Positions 51,818 through 60,665 of a stretch of DNA of 64,000 bases are shown in pieces. The notes beneath the pieces are model-generated. The model had not been told where the DNA came from. It searched no databases and saw nothing but the letters and a program-made list of their open reading frames with translations. The translations under genes and the position numbers were made by a program. This stretch comes from Verrucomicrobiaceae bacterium (GTDB lineage: Bacteria > Verrucomicrobiota > Verrucomicrobiia > Verrucomicrobiales > Verrucomicrobiaceae). Position 1 is the stretch's first letter, and every line of letters begins with the position of its first letter. The stretch covers positions 434,001-498,000 of the forward strand of contig JABTUN010000002.1 of assembly GCA_015075365.1 (NCBI GenBank), read 5' to 3'.

Positions 51818-53305
51818 ATGAGTGACGAACTGCAACACCTGAAGGCCGCCATGGAGAGCATGCGCGGGGAACTCGACGCGATGAAAGCAGCCCTGAGCCG
51901 GCTCAGCAGGGTGGTGTGCATCGACAAGGACGACGACGGCGTGGAGACGGTCCATATCGAATGCACGGACCTCCTCGTGCGTCCTTGGAGCGATCCGCGT
52001 CACCTTGGCGTGCATATCGGCTCCTCGGAAGAGGGCAGCTATATCAAACTCTATTACCACGGGGAGGAACACGCCGCCAAGCCGGCGATCAGCCTGGCGA
52101 TGCACGCGGATGGCGAGCCGCACATCCAGTTGCGTGGCAAGGACTGGAAGGCGCGCACGGACATCTGCATCCAGAAGGACCATGGCGTGGTGGCGGTGCT
52201 GGGAACGAATGAGGCGCGCGGCGCGGTGATGCGCGCGCAGCCGGGCGGCGGCTCCGTGGCGGTGCTGCACCCGGACGGTCAGGCGCGTGCGGTGCTCGTT
52301 CACAGCGAGCAGCATCAGTTTCCCGGCAGCGAGACGGCGCGCCCTTCCACGGACTTGATCTTTGCCAATGCCAGCCACGACACGCAGATGAAGCTGCACA
52401 CCGACGACGCGGGCAGCCTGATGATGGTCGGGATGGCCGGCCATTCCGATGGCGTGGCGGTCACGATGCGCAAAGACGGCCCCGCGATCATCATGCGGGG
52501 CGTGGAGGACGCCAGCAGCATCCACCTGATGGCCGCGAAGGACATGGCCCGTGTGGCGGTGAACCAAGGCTGGCTCGCCGGCGACAAGGCAGCGGCCAGC
52601 CTGGCGGCGGGCGGCTTTGGCAGCTCCATCGAGCTGAATGAGTGTGACGGGACCAAACGGGTGGACATCTCCGCCATGAAGGACAGTGCCAGCGTGCAAC
52701 TGCTGGATGCCGCCGGCAACGACTCGGTGTCTCTCAGCCACATTTCCGGCAGCCACTCCAGCCTGGCCATGCGCGGCGTGGCGGAGCATGACTGCATCCG
52801 CATCATCGCCAACAAGGACGCCGCGCTGATGCGCGTGACGGGCCCGCAAGACAATGACACGGACATCACTTCGGCTGTTTATGAGGGAAAACCGCACGTG
52901 CTGGTGCGTGGCAGGAACCGGCCGCTCGTGATGGCGGGCGAGGCGGAGCATGGAGGCGTGGTCTGTGCCTACGGCCTGAAGGAGGTCACCGGCGGAGTCG
53001 CCTCCCTCGCCGGCGGGCCGGTCAGCGGCGTGGTGTCGGTGAGTTCCCAGGACGGCACGCCATTGATGACGCTGGACGGCACGGACCACGGCGGGCGGCT
53101 GCTGATCAACAACGACCTGGGCCTCCAGCGCGTGGTGCTGGGCACCAAGGACGAGGCTGGCTTTCTGGCGTTGAACAACACCGGCAGCAACGGCGTGATC
53201 GCCTGCGCCACGCCGGAAGGCGGTGTCGTCAGCGTGTGCGACCCCGATGGAAATGTGATCCACACCATGCCAAGGCTGAAGGATGACGACGACGATGATG
53301 ACTGA
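51818..53305 (+). CDS. Unrecognised repeat (solenoid-like) protein with Asp-rich tail
   Basis: A 495-aa protein of no family I recognise. It starts with a coiled coil (MSDELQHLKAAMESMRGELD, then AMKAALSRLSR). From about residue 40 on it shows short strands in regular alternation with Gly/Asp turns (LGVHIGSSEEGSYIKLYYHG; DICIQKDHGVVAVLGTNE; VAVLHPDGQARAVLVHS; VAVTMRKDGPAIIMRG; VVLGTKDEAGFLALNNTG), suggesting a beta-solenoid or beta-roll. The C-terminus is LKDDDDDDD. No signal peptide or membrane segment. It may be a surface, spore-like or phage-like fibre, or an intracellular scaffold; function unknown. ATG at 51818 follows a purine-rich CCGAGGA. Confidence 0.7.
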   Translation: MSDELQHLKAAMESMRGELDAMKAALSRLSRVVCIDKDDDGVETVHIECTDLLVRPWSDPRHLGVHIGSSEEGSYIKLYYHGEEHAAKPAISLAMHADGEPHIQLRGKDWKARTDICIQKDHGVVAVLGTNEARGAVMRAQPGGGSVAVLHPDGQARAVLVHSEQHQFPGSETARPSTDLIFANASHDTQMKLHTDDAGSLMMVGMAGHSDGVAVTMRKDGPAIIMRGVEDASSIHLMAAKDMARVAVNQGWLAGDKAAASLAAGGFGSSIELNECDGTKRVDISAMKDSASVQLLDAAGNDSVSLSHISGSHSSLAMRGVAEHDCIRIIANKDAALMRVTGPQDNDTDITSAVYEGKPHVLVRGRNRPLVMAGEAEHGGVVCAYGLKEVTGGVASLAGGPVSGVVSVSSQDGTPLMTLDGTDHGGRLLINNDLGLQRVVLGTKDEAGFLALNNTGSNGVIACATPEGGVVSVCDPDGNVIHTMPRLKDDDDDDD

Positions 53306-53331
53306 TCATCATCACCGGCCATGACCGCAGC

Positions 53332-55527
53332 TCACTTCCAGCCCAGCTTCTCCTTGAGGAACTGATAGGTGCCCACGCCGTGGATCATGTGGCCGGCGTC
53401 GAAGTGCTCGATGGTCGTGCGGTCGCCGATTTGCAGCTTGTTGTAAAGGCGGCGGACCTTGGCGAACTCGTAGTTCACCCATTCGTCGATGCCGACTCCG
53501 TCATTGTGGCCGCGCTCGACCATGAAGGGCCGCGGGGCGATCAGCGCGGCCATCTCGGCGTAGTTGAAGGTGCGGCCCATGTTCCACTCCCAGATCTCGT
53601 ATTCGTGGGTGTGGGTGTAGTTCATCGGCATGTCCGTGCTCACGCACTTGCGCACCCATTCGTTGAAGTCGCCGCTGCAGATGCTCAGGCAGTAGTCCTT
53701 CAGCACCGCGGGCGTGCGCATGGCGGATTTCCCACCGTAGCTGAGGCCATAGAAGGCGATCTTGTCCGGCTGGGTCCAGGACTGTGCCTTCAGCCATTCG
53801 AGAATGCGCTGATGCTGGCCGTTGATGACGCTGTAGAGCGTGAGGCCGAGCGGATTGAGCTTCCGCTGGAGCGTGCGGAAGGCATGCATGCCGCGATACG
53901 GGTTGTGCGGCGCGAAGGTGACGAATCCCTGCTCCGCGAGACGCAGCGTGAAGGCCTGATACGGGCCGAATCCCTTCCCGTGAGGATCATTGTTGATCGT
54001 GTCCTCCGGGATGCCCTCCAAACCGTGCTGGCAGACGACGACGGGGCGCTTCTCCCCCTCCTTGAGGTCCTTCGGCAGGCACAGCCAGCCCCAGGCGAAG
54101 ACATCTTCCCACACATCGAGCGTGACCTCATAGATCGCCACCTTGTCCGTCTCGCGCACGAAGCGGCTCTTCGCGTTCATCGGCAAATTTGGGTCGGGCA
54201 GGCGGCCGATGACCTCGTTCCAGAAGCGGTCGCGCTCCTTCGCCGTGTGCGCCTCATACTCCGGCAGCGACTTGAGCGGCAGCTTGTCCCAAAACTGCGC
54301 CTTCCGCTCCGCCTCGGTGGTGACGAGCAGGCGCTGCGTGAAGGCCTCGAGCTCGCGGATAAGACGTTTCTGGCGTGTGGCGTCCGGCTTGAGCGTGATC
54401 GTGGCTCCGGTGATCTTCAGCGACTTCAGCGCCGCGTCGGCAGAGGCCTGGGGCAGCAGATGACGGATGATCTGGTCGTTGTTCGTCTCCTGCGTGGCCG
54501 AGAGGATGCGGCTGGTGGGCGCGAGCGCCTTCGCGCGGGCGATTTCGGCCTCAAAGGCGGCCAAATCCGGCGTGGAGAGCTTTCCGGGTGCGGCGATGGC
54601 ACGCACGCCCTTCGGAGCCTCCATCGAGACGACGTGATTCGGATAAAACAAATGCTGGAGTACCAGCGGACGCGGCGCGATGAGGCTGGCCACCTCTGCA
54701 TCGCCCAGATCACGCAGCAGGCCGAAGACATTCCGCTCGATCGGCTCCTGCCACACGCCCTCACGCGGCGCGAAGTAGCCCATCGAGTACACACTGTCGA
54801 TGCGCTCGTCGATGGCGGCGGCGTGCAGGGCCTGCATCGCTCCCTCGCCGATGCCGGCGATGAGCAGCGGCACCTGTTCCGGCTGCGCCTTGAACCAATC
54901 GACGATGGAGAGCGCCTTCTGCACCTCGTAGCCGATGATGTGGCGGCCCAGTTCGTAGCTCTGGCGATACACCCACTCGCGGTGCGGGATGTTCGTCTTC
55001 ACGTTGAACTTGTCATTCGTGCTGAACTCCGTCCCGCGGCTCACCAGCGCCGGGATCACGATCTCGCAGCCCGTGGTAAGCAGCCACTCATCCACCAGCT
55101 TCTCCGGCGTGCCGTCTGCATCCGGCAGGTAGATGACCCGCGCATGCGGTTTGCCCTTTGGCTGCACATAGATGCCCTCGCCATGCACGCCGTCGAAAAC
55201 GGGCCAGCGCACGCGGAACACGCGGCACTGCTCCGTTTCATGCAGCAGCGCTGGGGAGGCCGTGTCGCCCACGAATTCGAGCGCCGTGACCGGCAGGCGC
55301 TCATCCACAATGCCAATCGCCGCCTTGAGCTTCTCGCGCGCAGGTTTGCGCGTGGCTTTCGACTTCTCGATGAGCCGCAGCGCCATCTTGTCGATCCCCG
55401 CGACCATCGTGGCGGAGAAATCGGGGTTCGGTGTGAGCGGCTTGGTGCCGGGGAGAGTCTGGCAGTGGGCGGAGGCAGCCAGGACAATGGCCAGGAGTAG
55501 GAACAGGGAGACAATGCGGTCGGACAT
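53332..55527 (-). CDS. Secreted two-domain alpha/beta-hydrolase (acetyl-xylan-esterase/dienelactone-hydrolase type)
   Basis: A 731-aa exported protein (signal peptide FLLLAIVLAASAHC). Domain 1 (about 40-350) has a hydrolase-like fold but its elbow is AGIGEGAMQALHAAA, with Glu where the catalytic Ser of GxSxG should be, so it may be inactive; this GxGEG form seems usual in the family. Domain 2 (about 370-731) has an intact elbow YGLSYGGKSAM, VVVCQHGLEGIPED, ERGHNDGVG and HFDAGHMIHG (catalytic His). Such proteins are abundant in Verrucomicrobiota/Planctomycetota and are thought to deacetylate plant or algal polysaccharides. Next to other secreted hydrolases. Confidence 0.85.
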   Translation of the reverse strand: MSDRIVSLFLLLAIVLAASAHCQTLPGTKPLTPNPDFSATMVAGIDKMALRLIEKSKATRKPAREKLKAAIGIVDERLPVTALEFVGDTASPALLHETEQCRVFRVRWPVFDGVHGEGIYVQPKGKPHARVIYLPDADGTPEKLVDEWLLTTGCEIVIPALVSRGTEFSTNDKFNVKTNIPHREWVYRQSYELGRHIIGYEVQKALSIVDWFKAQPEQVPLLIAGIGEGAMQALHAAAIDERIDSVYSMGYFAPREGVWQEPIERNVFGLLRDLGDAEVASLIAPRPLVLQHLFYPNHVVSMEAPKGVRAIAAPGKLSTPDLAAFEAEIARAKALAPTSRILSATQETNNDQIIRHLLPQASADAALKSLKITGATITLKPDATRQKRLIRELEAFTQRLLVTTEAERKAQFWDKLPLKSLPEYEAHTAKERDRFWNEVIGRLPDPNLPMNAKSRFVRETDKVAIYEVTLDVWEDVFAWGWLCLPKDLKEGEKRPVVVCQHGLEGIPEDTINNDPHGKGFGPYQAFTLRLAEQGFVTFAPHNPYRGMHAFRTLQRKLNPLGLTLYSVINGQHQRILEWLKAQSWTQPDKIAFYGLSYGGKSAMRTPAVLKDYCLSICSGDFNEWVRKCVSTDMPMNYTHTHEYEIWEWNMGRTFNYAEMAALIAPRPFMVERGHNDGVGIDEWVNYEFAKVRRLYNKLQIGDRTTIEHFDAGHMIHGVGTYQFLKEKLGWK

Positions 55528-55584
55528 GAGACAGGAACGGGCTTCCATCTCGATGCCTTGCGCGAGGAAGCCTTTCGGGTTCCG

Positions 55585-56295
55585 CTACGAGGCGCGCTTC
55601 TGCTCAAACAACCACTTCCAGAACTCCGGATCATCATAGGTGCGTGTCCATGAATCGTGGCCGACGCCGGGGTAAATCGTCAGTTTCACCGGCGCGCCGG
55701 TTTTCTTCAGCGCATCGTGGATCTTCTGACTGAACTCCACGGGCACCGCGCCGTCCTTGTCGCCGTGGAAGATCCACGCGGGCAGGTGCGCGATACGCCG
55801 CGCCTGCACCCAGCGCACGCCCGCGCCGCCGCAGATGGGCGCGATCGCAGCATACGTGTCCGGATACTCAAACGCCGTCTCCCAGGTGCCAAAACCGCCC
55901 ATGCTGAGGCCGGTGAGATAGACGCGTGCCGGGTCGATGCGCTCGGTCTTGATGAGATGATCCGTCACGGCTTTCACACCATGCGGGTTCCAAAGTTCAT
56001 CCTTGGGGCATTGTAAACTGGCGATGACGGCGGGGAATGGCTTGCCAGCGGCGATCAATTTCGGCGGACCATGGACTTTGACCTTCTCGAGGTCATCACC
56101 GCGCTCGCCGCTGCCATGCAAGAAGACCACGAGCGGCCACTTCTTCTCCTTGCCGGCCTCGTAGCCCTCTGGTTTGCTCAAAAAATAGCGGTAATCGACC
56201 TTGATGACGAAATCGCCGCTGTAGCGCTGCGGTGCCTGTGTGTCAGCGAGAGCGAAGGAGGCTGCGGCGAGGAAGAAGAGAGTCCGTTTCAACAT
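55585..56295 (-). CDS. Secreted esterase/lipase of the polyhydroxybutyrate-depolymerase-like group
   Basis: A 236-aa exported alpha/beta-hydrolase (signal peptide LKRTLFFLAAASFALA). It has the oxyanion motif LVVFLHGSGERGDD, nucleophile elbow VYLTGLSMGGFGTWETA (GLSMGG), catalytic Asp in FHGDKDGAVPVEFS and His in YPGVGHDSWTRTY. This is the predicted-peptidase/esterase family common in polysaccharide-degrading bacteria, likely removing ester groups from plant polymers. Start ATG at 56295 is set by the signal peptide. Confidence 0.9.
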   Translation of the reverse strand: MLKRTLFFLAAASFALADTQAPQRYSGDFVIKVDYRYFLSKPEGYEAGKEKKWPLVVFLHGSGERGDDLEKVKVHGPPKLIAAGKPFPAVIASLQCPKDELWNPHGVKAVTDHLIKTERIDPARVYLTGLSMGGFGTWETAFEYPDTYAAIAPICGGAGVRWVQARRIAHLPAWIFHGDKDGAVPVEFSQKIHDALKKTGAPVKLTIYPGVGHDSWTRTYDDPEFWKWLFEQKRAS

Positions 56296-56323
56296 GGCGT
56301 GGTTTTGGAGGGATTCTTGACGA

Positions 56324-57076
56324 TCAATACGTCGCACGGCCGCCGGAGAGGTCGAAGACCGCGCCGGTGGTGAAGGAGCAGTCCTCGCTGCTGAGCCATG
56401 CGACGAGCGCGGCGGCCTCCTCCTTCTTGCCAAAGCGGCTCATGGGGATCTTCGAGAGCATGTAGTCGATGTGCTGCTGCGTGAGTTGCTGGAGGATGTC
56501 CGTCTCGATGACGGCGGGTGTGACGCAGTTCACGATGACATTCGAGGTGGCGAGCTCCTTGCCGAGCGACTTCGTCAGCGCGATCACGGCGGCCTTCGAG
56601 GCGCTGTAGTGCGCGGCGTTGGGGTTGCCTTCCTTGCCGGCGATGGAGGCGATGTTCACGATGCGTCCATAGCCGTTCTTGAGCAGGTGCGGGATCACGG
56701 CGTGACAACAGTGGAAAGGGCCGTTCAGATTGATGTCGATGACGCGACGCCAGTCGGCGGGATCTGCCTCCCAGGTCTTGGAATTCGTGCCCGCGATGCC
56801 GGCGTTGTTGACGAGAATGTCGATTTTTCCGAACGCGGCGGCGGTGCTGGCGGCGGCGTTTTGCACGGAGGAAAGGTCCGTGACATCCACTGCGGCGGTG
56901 TGGACGGCTCCGAGCGCGCCAAGCTCCGCCTTCGCCTCCGCGAGCGCTTTTTCATCGCGATCCCAGAGGGCAACGGAGGCTCCGGATTGAAGCAGACGGG
57001 TGGCGATGGCATGGCCGATGCCACGGGCGCCGCCGGTGACAATGGCGGCGCGGTTTTTGAGGTCGATTTGGTTCAT
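56324..57076 (-). CDS. Short-chain dehydrogenase/reductase
   Basis: A 250-aa classical SDR. NAD(P)-binding TGGARGIGHAIATRL (about residues 14-28), Asp in WDRDEK favouring NAD, NNAGIAGTNSKTW, Ser in IASIAGKEGNP, the catalytic YSASKAAVIALTKSL and the C-terminal FGKKEEAAALVAWLSSEDCSF with TGAVFDLSGGRATY. It resembles FabG-like sugar or 3-oxoacyl dehydrogenases; in this neighbourhood oxidation of a sugar is plausible. The spacer upstream is almost entirely a perfect inverted repeat that ends 7 bases before the start codon. Confidence 0.92.
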   Translation of the reverse strand: MNQIDLKNRAAIVTGGARGIGHAIATRLLQSGASVALWDRDEKALAEAKAELGALGAVHTAAVDVTDLSSVQNAAASTAAAFGKIDILVNNAGIAGTNSKTWEADPADWRRVIDINLNGPFHCCHAVIPHLLKNGYGRIVNIASIAGKEGNPNAAHYSASKAAVIALTKSLGKELATSNVIVNCVTPAVIETDILQQLTQQHIDYMLSKIPMSRFGKKEEAAALVAWLSSEDCSFTTGAVFDLSGGRATY

Positions 57077-57082
57077 GGGAAA

Positions 57083-57159
57083 CGTGATGCGTGACGAGTG
57101 ATGCGTGAATCTGAACAGAATGCCAAACGTGACTCACGCATCACTCGTCACGCATCACG
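57083..57159. repeat. Perfect 26-bp inverted repeat filling an intergenic spacer
   Basis: Arms at 57083-57108 and 57134-57159 are perfectly complementary with a 25-base loop. Each arm itself contains two TGATGCGTGA words separated by CGAG. It occupies nearly all of the 86-bp spacer between the LysM/TIGR02594-like gene and the SDR gene, both leftward, and would form a stable hairpin in the mRNA just ahead of the SDR start. Confidence 0.9.
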
Positions 57160-57162
57160 CTC

Positions 57163-57810
57163 TCACACCGGCCAGCGGTAGGGCGCGTTGTGGATGAGCT
57201 TGTTGCGAGGATACGCGGCAATGCGGACCTGGTTTTTCGAGTTTCCGCTCAACAGCCACACATTTGTCTGATCCAGCGCATGGAGGAAGCCGATGTGACC
57301 GCTGCTGGCCTGATCGGTGGTGAGCGGCTGCAAAATGCAGATGGAGCCGTAGGTGGGCGCGACCGGACGGCCCCAGCCCCACCAGTCGGAGACTTTGGCA
57401 CTACCCTGCGGGCGGTAGCCGGAGCGCAGGATGCACCAGTTCACAAAGGCGGCGCACCACGCGGTCTCGTCTTTGAGCAGGCTGCCGCTAATGCCGCAAC
57501 TGCGCAGGTACTCCAGGATGCGTGGATTGTCGCCGTTGGCCCACTCCTGCACGCCCTGCTCCATGATGGCGATCTGCATCCACGGCGGCGGCGCGGCAAA
57601 ACTGGTCGGCGCGCCTGCCGATGCCTCCGCCGGCAATCCGGTGACCACGCCGCTCACATTCACGATCTGACCGGGAAAGAGCACTTTCCAGTTTCCGCTG
57701 CCCCATTCCACCAGATCGGGATTGATCTTTTGAAACTGCGCGAGGGTCATGCCGAACTTCTTCGCGATCTTGGTGGGATTGTCCCCGGGCTGGACGGTGT
57801 ACTGGGCCAT
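57163..57810 (-). CDS. LysM plus TIGR02594/CHAP-like cell-wall protein
   Basis: A 215-aa protein. A LysM domain (about 1-52: YTVQPGDNPTKIAKKFGMTL, with NPDLVEWGSGNWKVLFPGQI) is followed by a TIGR02594-like domain (about 78-215) with IAIMEQGVQEWANGDNPRIL, ETAWCAAFVNWCILRSGYRP (catalytic-type Cys), GHIGFLHALDQTNVWLLSGN (His) and QVRIAAYP. The Cys-His arrangement suggests a NlpC/P60 or CHAP peptidase that cuts peptidoglycan. No signal peptide is seen, so export may use holin or phage-like routes. Start ATG at 57810. Confidence 0.82.
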   Translation of the reverse strand: MAQYTVQPGDNPTKIAKKFGMTLAQFQKINPDLVEWGSGNWKVLFPGQIVNVSGVVTGLPAEASAGAPTSFAAPPPWMQIAIMEQGVQEWANGDNPRILEYLRSCGISGSLLKDETAWCAAFVNWCILRSGYRPQGSAKVSDWWGWGRPVAPTYGSICILQPLTTDQASSGHIGFLHALDQTNVWLLSGNSKNQVRIAAYPRNKLIHNAPYRWPV

Positions 57811-57917
57811 GAGCGTGAGTCTAGCCGCCACGCCACACTCCTGCCAAGCGTAGATTCATCTCCGCCGCAGAAAGAGGCGGCAGCTTGAGCCGGACCAGCG
57901 GACCCGCCGGCCACAGA

Positions 57918-58865
57918 TCACGGGATATTGCCTGGCGACGACTCGGCGGACTCCATTTTCAACGCCCAACGGATCCCTCCCAGGATCATCTCCTGGTAGG
58001 TGCGGGCGATCTCGGGCGAGTTTTTGCGCTCGTTAGTGTCCGCTTTCCATTCCGGATCCCAAACGTCCTCGCGATGGCCGAGCGAATTGTAATAGACACG
58101 CCCCTGGCCGAACTCCTTGCACCAAGAAATCGGGAAATAGCCTGGAGTGGCGTCATTCGGGTGGGCATTGAGCCCGAGCAGGCCGTGGACCTTGTTCTTG
58201 TCGAAGCTTTTGATGATGTAGATCTCGTCAAAGACCTTCCAGCCTGTTGGAACGGTCTTGACCGCAGGATGCAACGGAGAGTGGACCACCGGCTGCACTT
58301 GGACCTGCGCCTTGTGCGTCTCGAACTCCCCGCCCAGCATGTCGATGTAGCCGCGAAACGGATGGTAGGTGTCGGAGCCTGAATGCATCGCGATGAAGGC
58401 CTTTCCCGATTTGATGAGCTCAATGAAACCTTCCCGGTCCGGCAGTTGCAAATCACCTGTGGTGTTGGCAAACACAAAACCGTCGTAATTCTTGATCTTC
58501 TCCAACGCCATCGCACCGGCCATGTAGGCCTTCACCTTGTCGCCCCACTGTTTGTTCGCCGCGTTGAACTGGGCCAGCGCTGTGCTGTAGGCCTCCTGCT
58601 TTGCCTTGAATGCCTCGTCACTGTCCTTGTCACCTTTGACCGGCGGGCGGCCCGGACTCTTTGGCTGCCCCTCGGGCTGGCGCACATAGTCCACGGTGAA
58701 GGCTCCGGACTTTTCGCCCAGACTGGCAAGGACTTTCTCCGCCGTCTCAATGGATGAATGGCGGAATCCGGTGGTGACCGTGACGACGAGAAGTTTTTTG
58801 GGCTCCGCCAGGGCGGAACCGGCGGCCAAAGCCGTGGCGAGCAGGAGGGTAAGGCGTGAGATCAT
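57918..58865 (-). CDS. Secreted ThuA-domain protein
   Basis: A 315-aa exported protein (signal peptide RLTLLLATALAAGSALA) with a ThuA/class I glutamine-amidotransferase-like fold. Seen: KKLLVVTVTTGFRHSSIETAE, YDGFVFANTTGDLQLPDREG, GKAFIAMHSGSDTYHPFRG, YIDMLGGEFETH and GRVYYNSLGHREDVWDP. ThuA homologues take part in trehalose/sugar utilisation; in this phylum they are often secreted and associated with carbohydrate catabolism. A Lys/Pro-rich insertion (about 75-95) differs from minimal ThuA. ATG at 58865 chosen by the signal peptide. Confidence 0.87.
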   Translation of the reverse strand: MISRLTLLLATALAAGSALAEPKKLLVVTVTTGFRHSSIETAEKVLASLGEKSGAFTVDYVRQPEGQPKSPGRPPVKGDKDSDEAFKAKQEAYSTALAQFNAANKQWGDKVKAYMAGAMALEKIKNYDGFVFANTTGDLQLPDREGFIELIKSGKAFIAMHSGSDTYHPFRGYIDMLGGEFETHKAQVQVQPVVHSPLHPAVKTVPTGWKVFDEIYIIKSFDKNKVHGLLGLNAHPNDATPGYFPISWCKEFGQGRVYYNSLGHREDVWDPEWKADTNERKNSPEIARTYQEMILGGIRWALKMESAESSPGNIP

Positions 58866-58997
58866 GGGGGAAGAAGTACGAAACCGGCCCTTCACTCGTT
58901 GCATGTTCAAATCAACCGGAAATGCCGGCATGGCACGCAGGGCGGCCTGCCTGCCGCGTGATGAAAGGGCGCAACCCGGCGCGTTGATGAGCGTGCC

Positions 58998-60218
58998 ATG
59001 AGAATCTTTCTTTCCCTGCTGCTGACGATGCTTTCCCTTCATGCCCAAACCGGCCCGCCCGCGGTGACGGTGGACGCCTCAAAGTTTCCCTCCCTGCAAG
59101 CTGCTCTCGACGCACTGCCGGAGAGCGGCGGCATCGTGACGATCCCACCGGGCAACTACGAGATCAACGCGCCCTTGCGCGTGAAGACTGCGGAGACGCG
59201 CATCGTGGGCAGCGGCGCCGCGACGCACATCATGAACAAAAACGAGTCCGGGGAACCTGCGATTCATCTTCGCCCGCCGAAACTGGACACGGACAAGGCC
59301 GCGCGGCTTTGGAGGGTACAGCTCGCCGATCTGCGCATCAGCGGCACGGAAAAGAGCGGCGACGGCATCCTGGCGGAGTATATCCAGGAGATTTACCTCG
59401 AAGGCGTGTCCATCGACCATCATGGCGGCCACGGGATCCACCTGCGCAGTTGCTTTGAAGATCCGCGGATCGCCGACTGCATCATCACCTACAACAAGAA
59501 GAGCGGGATCGAGATCTTTGACTGCCATGACATTGTGGTGAACGCGAACCACTTCGAGGAAAACCAGGACGCGCTGCGCTGCGCGGACTCCTTCAACCTG
59601 TGCATGAACGGCAACAACATCGACGACCACCTGGGCAACGGCGTGATCATCGAGAACACCTACGGCTCCGTGCTGAGCGGGAACATGATCGAGGAATGCA
59701 ACGGCACGGCGGTGATCCTGGACCGGGACTGCTACGGCATCACCCTGAGCGCCAATGTGATCGCCCATCACCTGGAGGGCGGGATCGACCTGCGGGACGC
59801 ATGCGGCTGCACGCTCAGCGCGAACACGTTCACCATCGCCCACAAGTTTTCCGTGCGGGTGGGCTCGGAGTCGGAGCGAAACACGATCACCGGCAACACC
59901 TTTTGCAACACCTACATCGGCAAAGGCCTGGACAAACGGCCGGCGGAGGCGAAGACCCCCATGGGAACCGACGAAGGGACCGGGGTATGGCTGGATGGTG
60001 ACGTGCAAGGACTGGTGGTGAGCGGCAATACGTTTTCCGGGCTGTCCTCAGCGGCCATTTGGAGCACGGGAACAGCGAAAAGCCTGATCATCACGGGCAA
60101 CCTTTGCCTCGACTGTGGCCGTAAAGTTGCTAAGAAGGAGGCATGGCCTTCGCTGCAAGAAGGACCAGATGTCCTCATTCGCGACAACTTGGTCCCGGGA
60201 GCGGCGACAGCCCGCTGA
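58998..60218 (+). CDS. Secreted right-handed parallel beta-helix protein
   Basis: A 406-aa exported protein. Signal peptide (RIFLSLLLTMLSLHAQ) then an N-terminal pectate-lyase-like start (VTVDASKFPSLQAALDALPE, IVTIPPGNYEINAPLRV) and ~10 helix turns (DGILAEYIQEIYLEGVSIDH; GIHLRSCFEDPRIADCIIT; NGVIIENTYGSVLSGNMI; GGIDLRDACGCTLSANTF). The layout is that of NosD/pectin-lyase-fold proteins. Cysteines are unusually frequent along one face. Candidate polysaccharide lyase or hydrolase, but no catalytic residues identified. Confidence 0.85.
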   Translation: MRIFLSLLLTMLSLHAQTGPPAVTVDASKFPSLQAALDALPESGGIVTIPPGNYEINAPLRVKTAETRIVGSGAATHIMNKNESGEPAIHLRPPKLDTDKAARLWRVQLADLRISGTEKSGDGILAEYIQEIYLEGVSIDHHGGHGIHLRSCFEDPRIADCIITYNKKSGIEIFDCHDIVVNANHFEENQDALRCADSFNLCMNGNNIDDHLGNGVIIENTYGSVLSGNMIEECNGTAVILDRDCYGITLSANVIAHHLEGGIDLRDACGCTLSANTFTIAHKFSVRVGSESERNTITGNTFCNTYIGKGLDKRPAEAKTPMGTDEGTGVWLDGDVQGLVVSGNTFSGLSSAAIWSTGTAKSLIITGNLCLDCGRKVAKKEAWPSLQEGPDVLIRDNLVPGAATAR

Positions 60219-60230
60219 TGACCGGACACC

Positions 60231-60665
60231 ATGCTTGATGCGCAACGCAACCGAGGAGCCATATACCGCGAGGAAATTCTCTTCGCGCGCAAACTCCTGT
60301 GGTGCCACATGATCGGCGGGGCGGCGATCTTGGCGTTGCTGTTGTTTCATGAGTTATTTGCGTGGTTTGGTGGCGCTTTGGTTTGGTATGCCGCGACCGT
60401 GTTCACGATGTTGGGCTTCATGAACGAACAACGCTGCTGCCGCTGGCTGCTGGGGGGCCTGTTTGCGGTGCTGGCAAGCAGCGGAATCTATTTTACAACC
60501 ACAGTGTTTCCCGGCTTGGAGCCGGTGAAGGCACCGCTGATACCCCACTCATTCCTGCCGGTCTGGGTGGGGATGGCCAACTTGGCCTACGCGGGTGGAA
60601 CGGTCATGATGCTGTTCAGCAACCGGATCAGGAAGGCTGGCTCAGTAGGTTTCAGCCTGTGGTGA
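60231..60665 (+). CDS. Small membrane protein, function unknown
   Basis: A 144-aa protein with about four membrane segments (MIGGAAILALLLFHELFAWF; ALVWYAATVFTMLGFM; LLGGLFAVLASSGIYF; VWVGMANLAYAGGTVMMLF). No conserved motif recognised. It begins 12 bases after the beta-helix gene and probably shares its transcript. Its last 14 bases overlap the end of the convergent rnd gene. Confidence 0.6.
   Translation: MLDAQRNRGAIYREEILFARKLLWCHMIGGAAILALLLFHELFAWFGGALVWYAATVFTMLGFMNEQRCCRWLLGGLFAVLASSGIYFTTTVFPGLEPVKAPLIPHSFLPVWVGMANLAYAGGTVMMLFSNRIRKAGSVGFSLW

Noticed and set aside
53380..55500. A 706-residue open frame on the plus strand
   Set aside because: It is antisense to the clear hydrolase gene, has no recognisable domain, and is explained by the high GC content of third codon positions.
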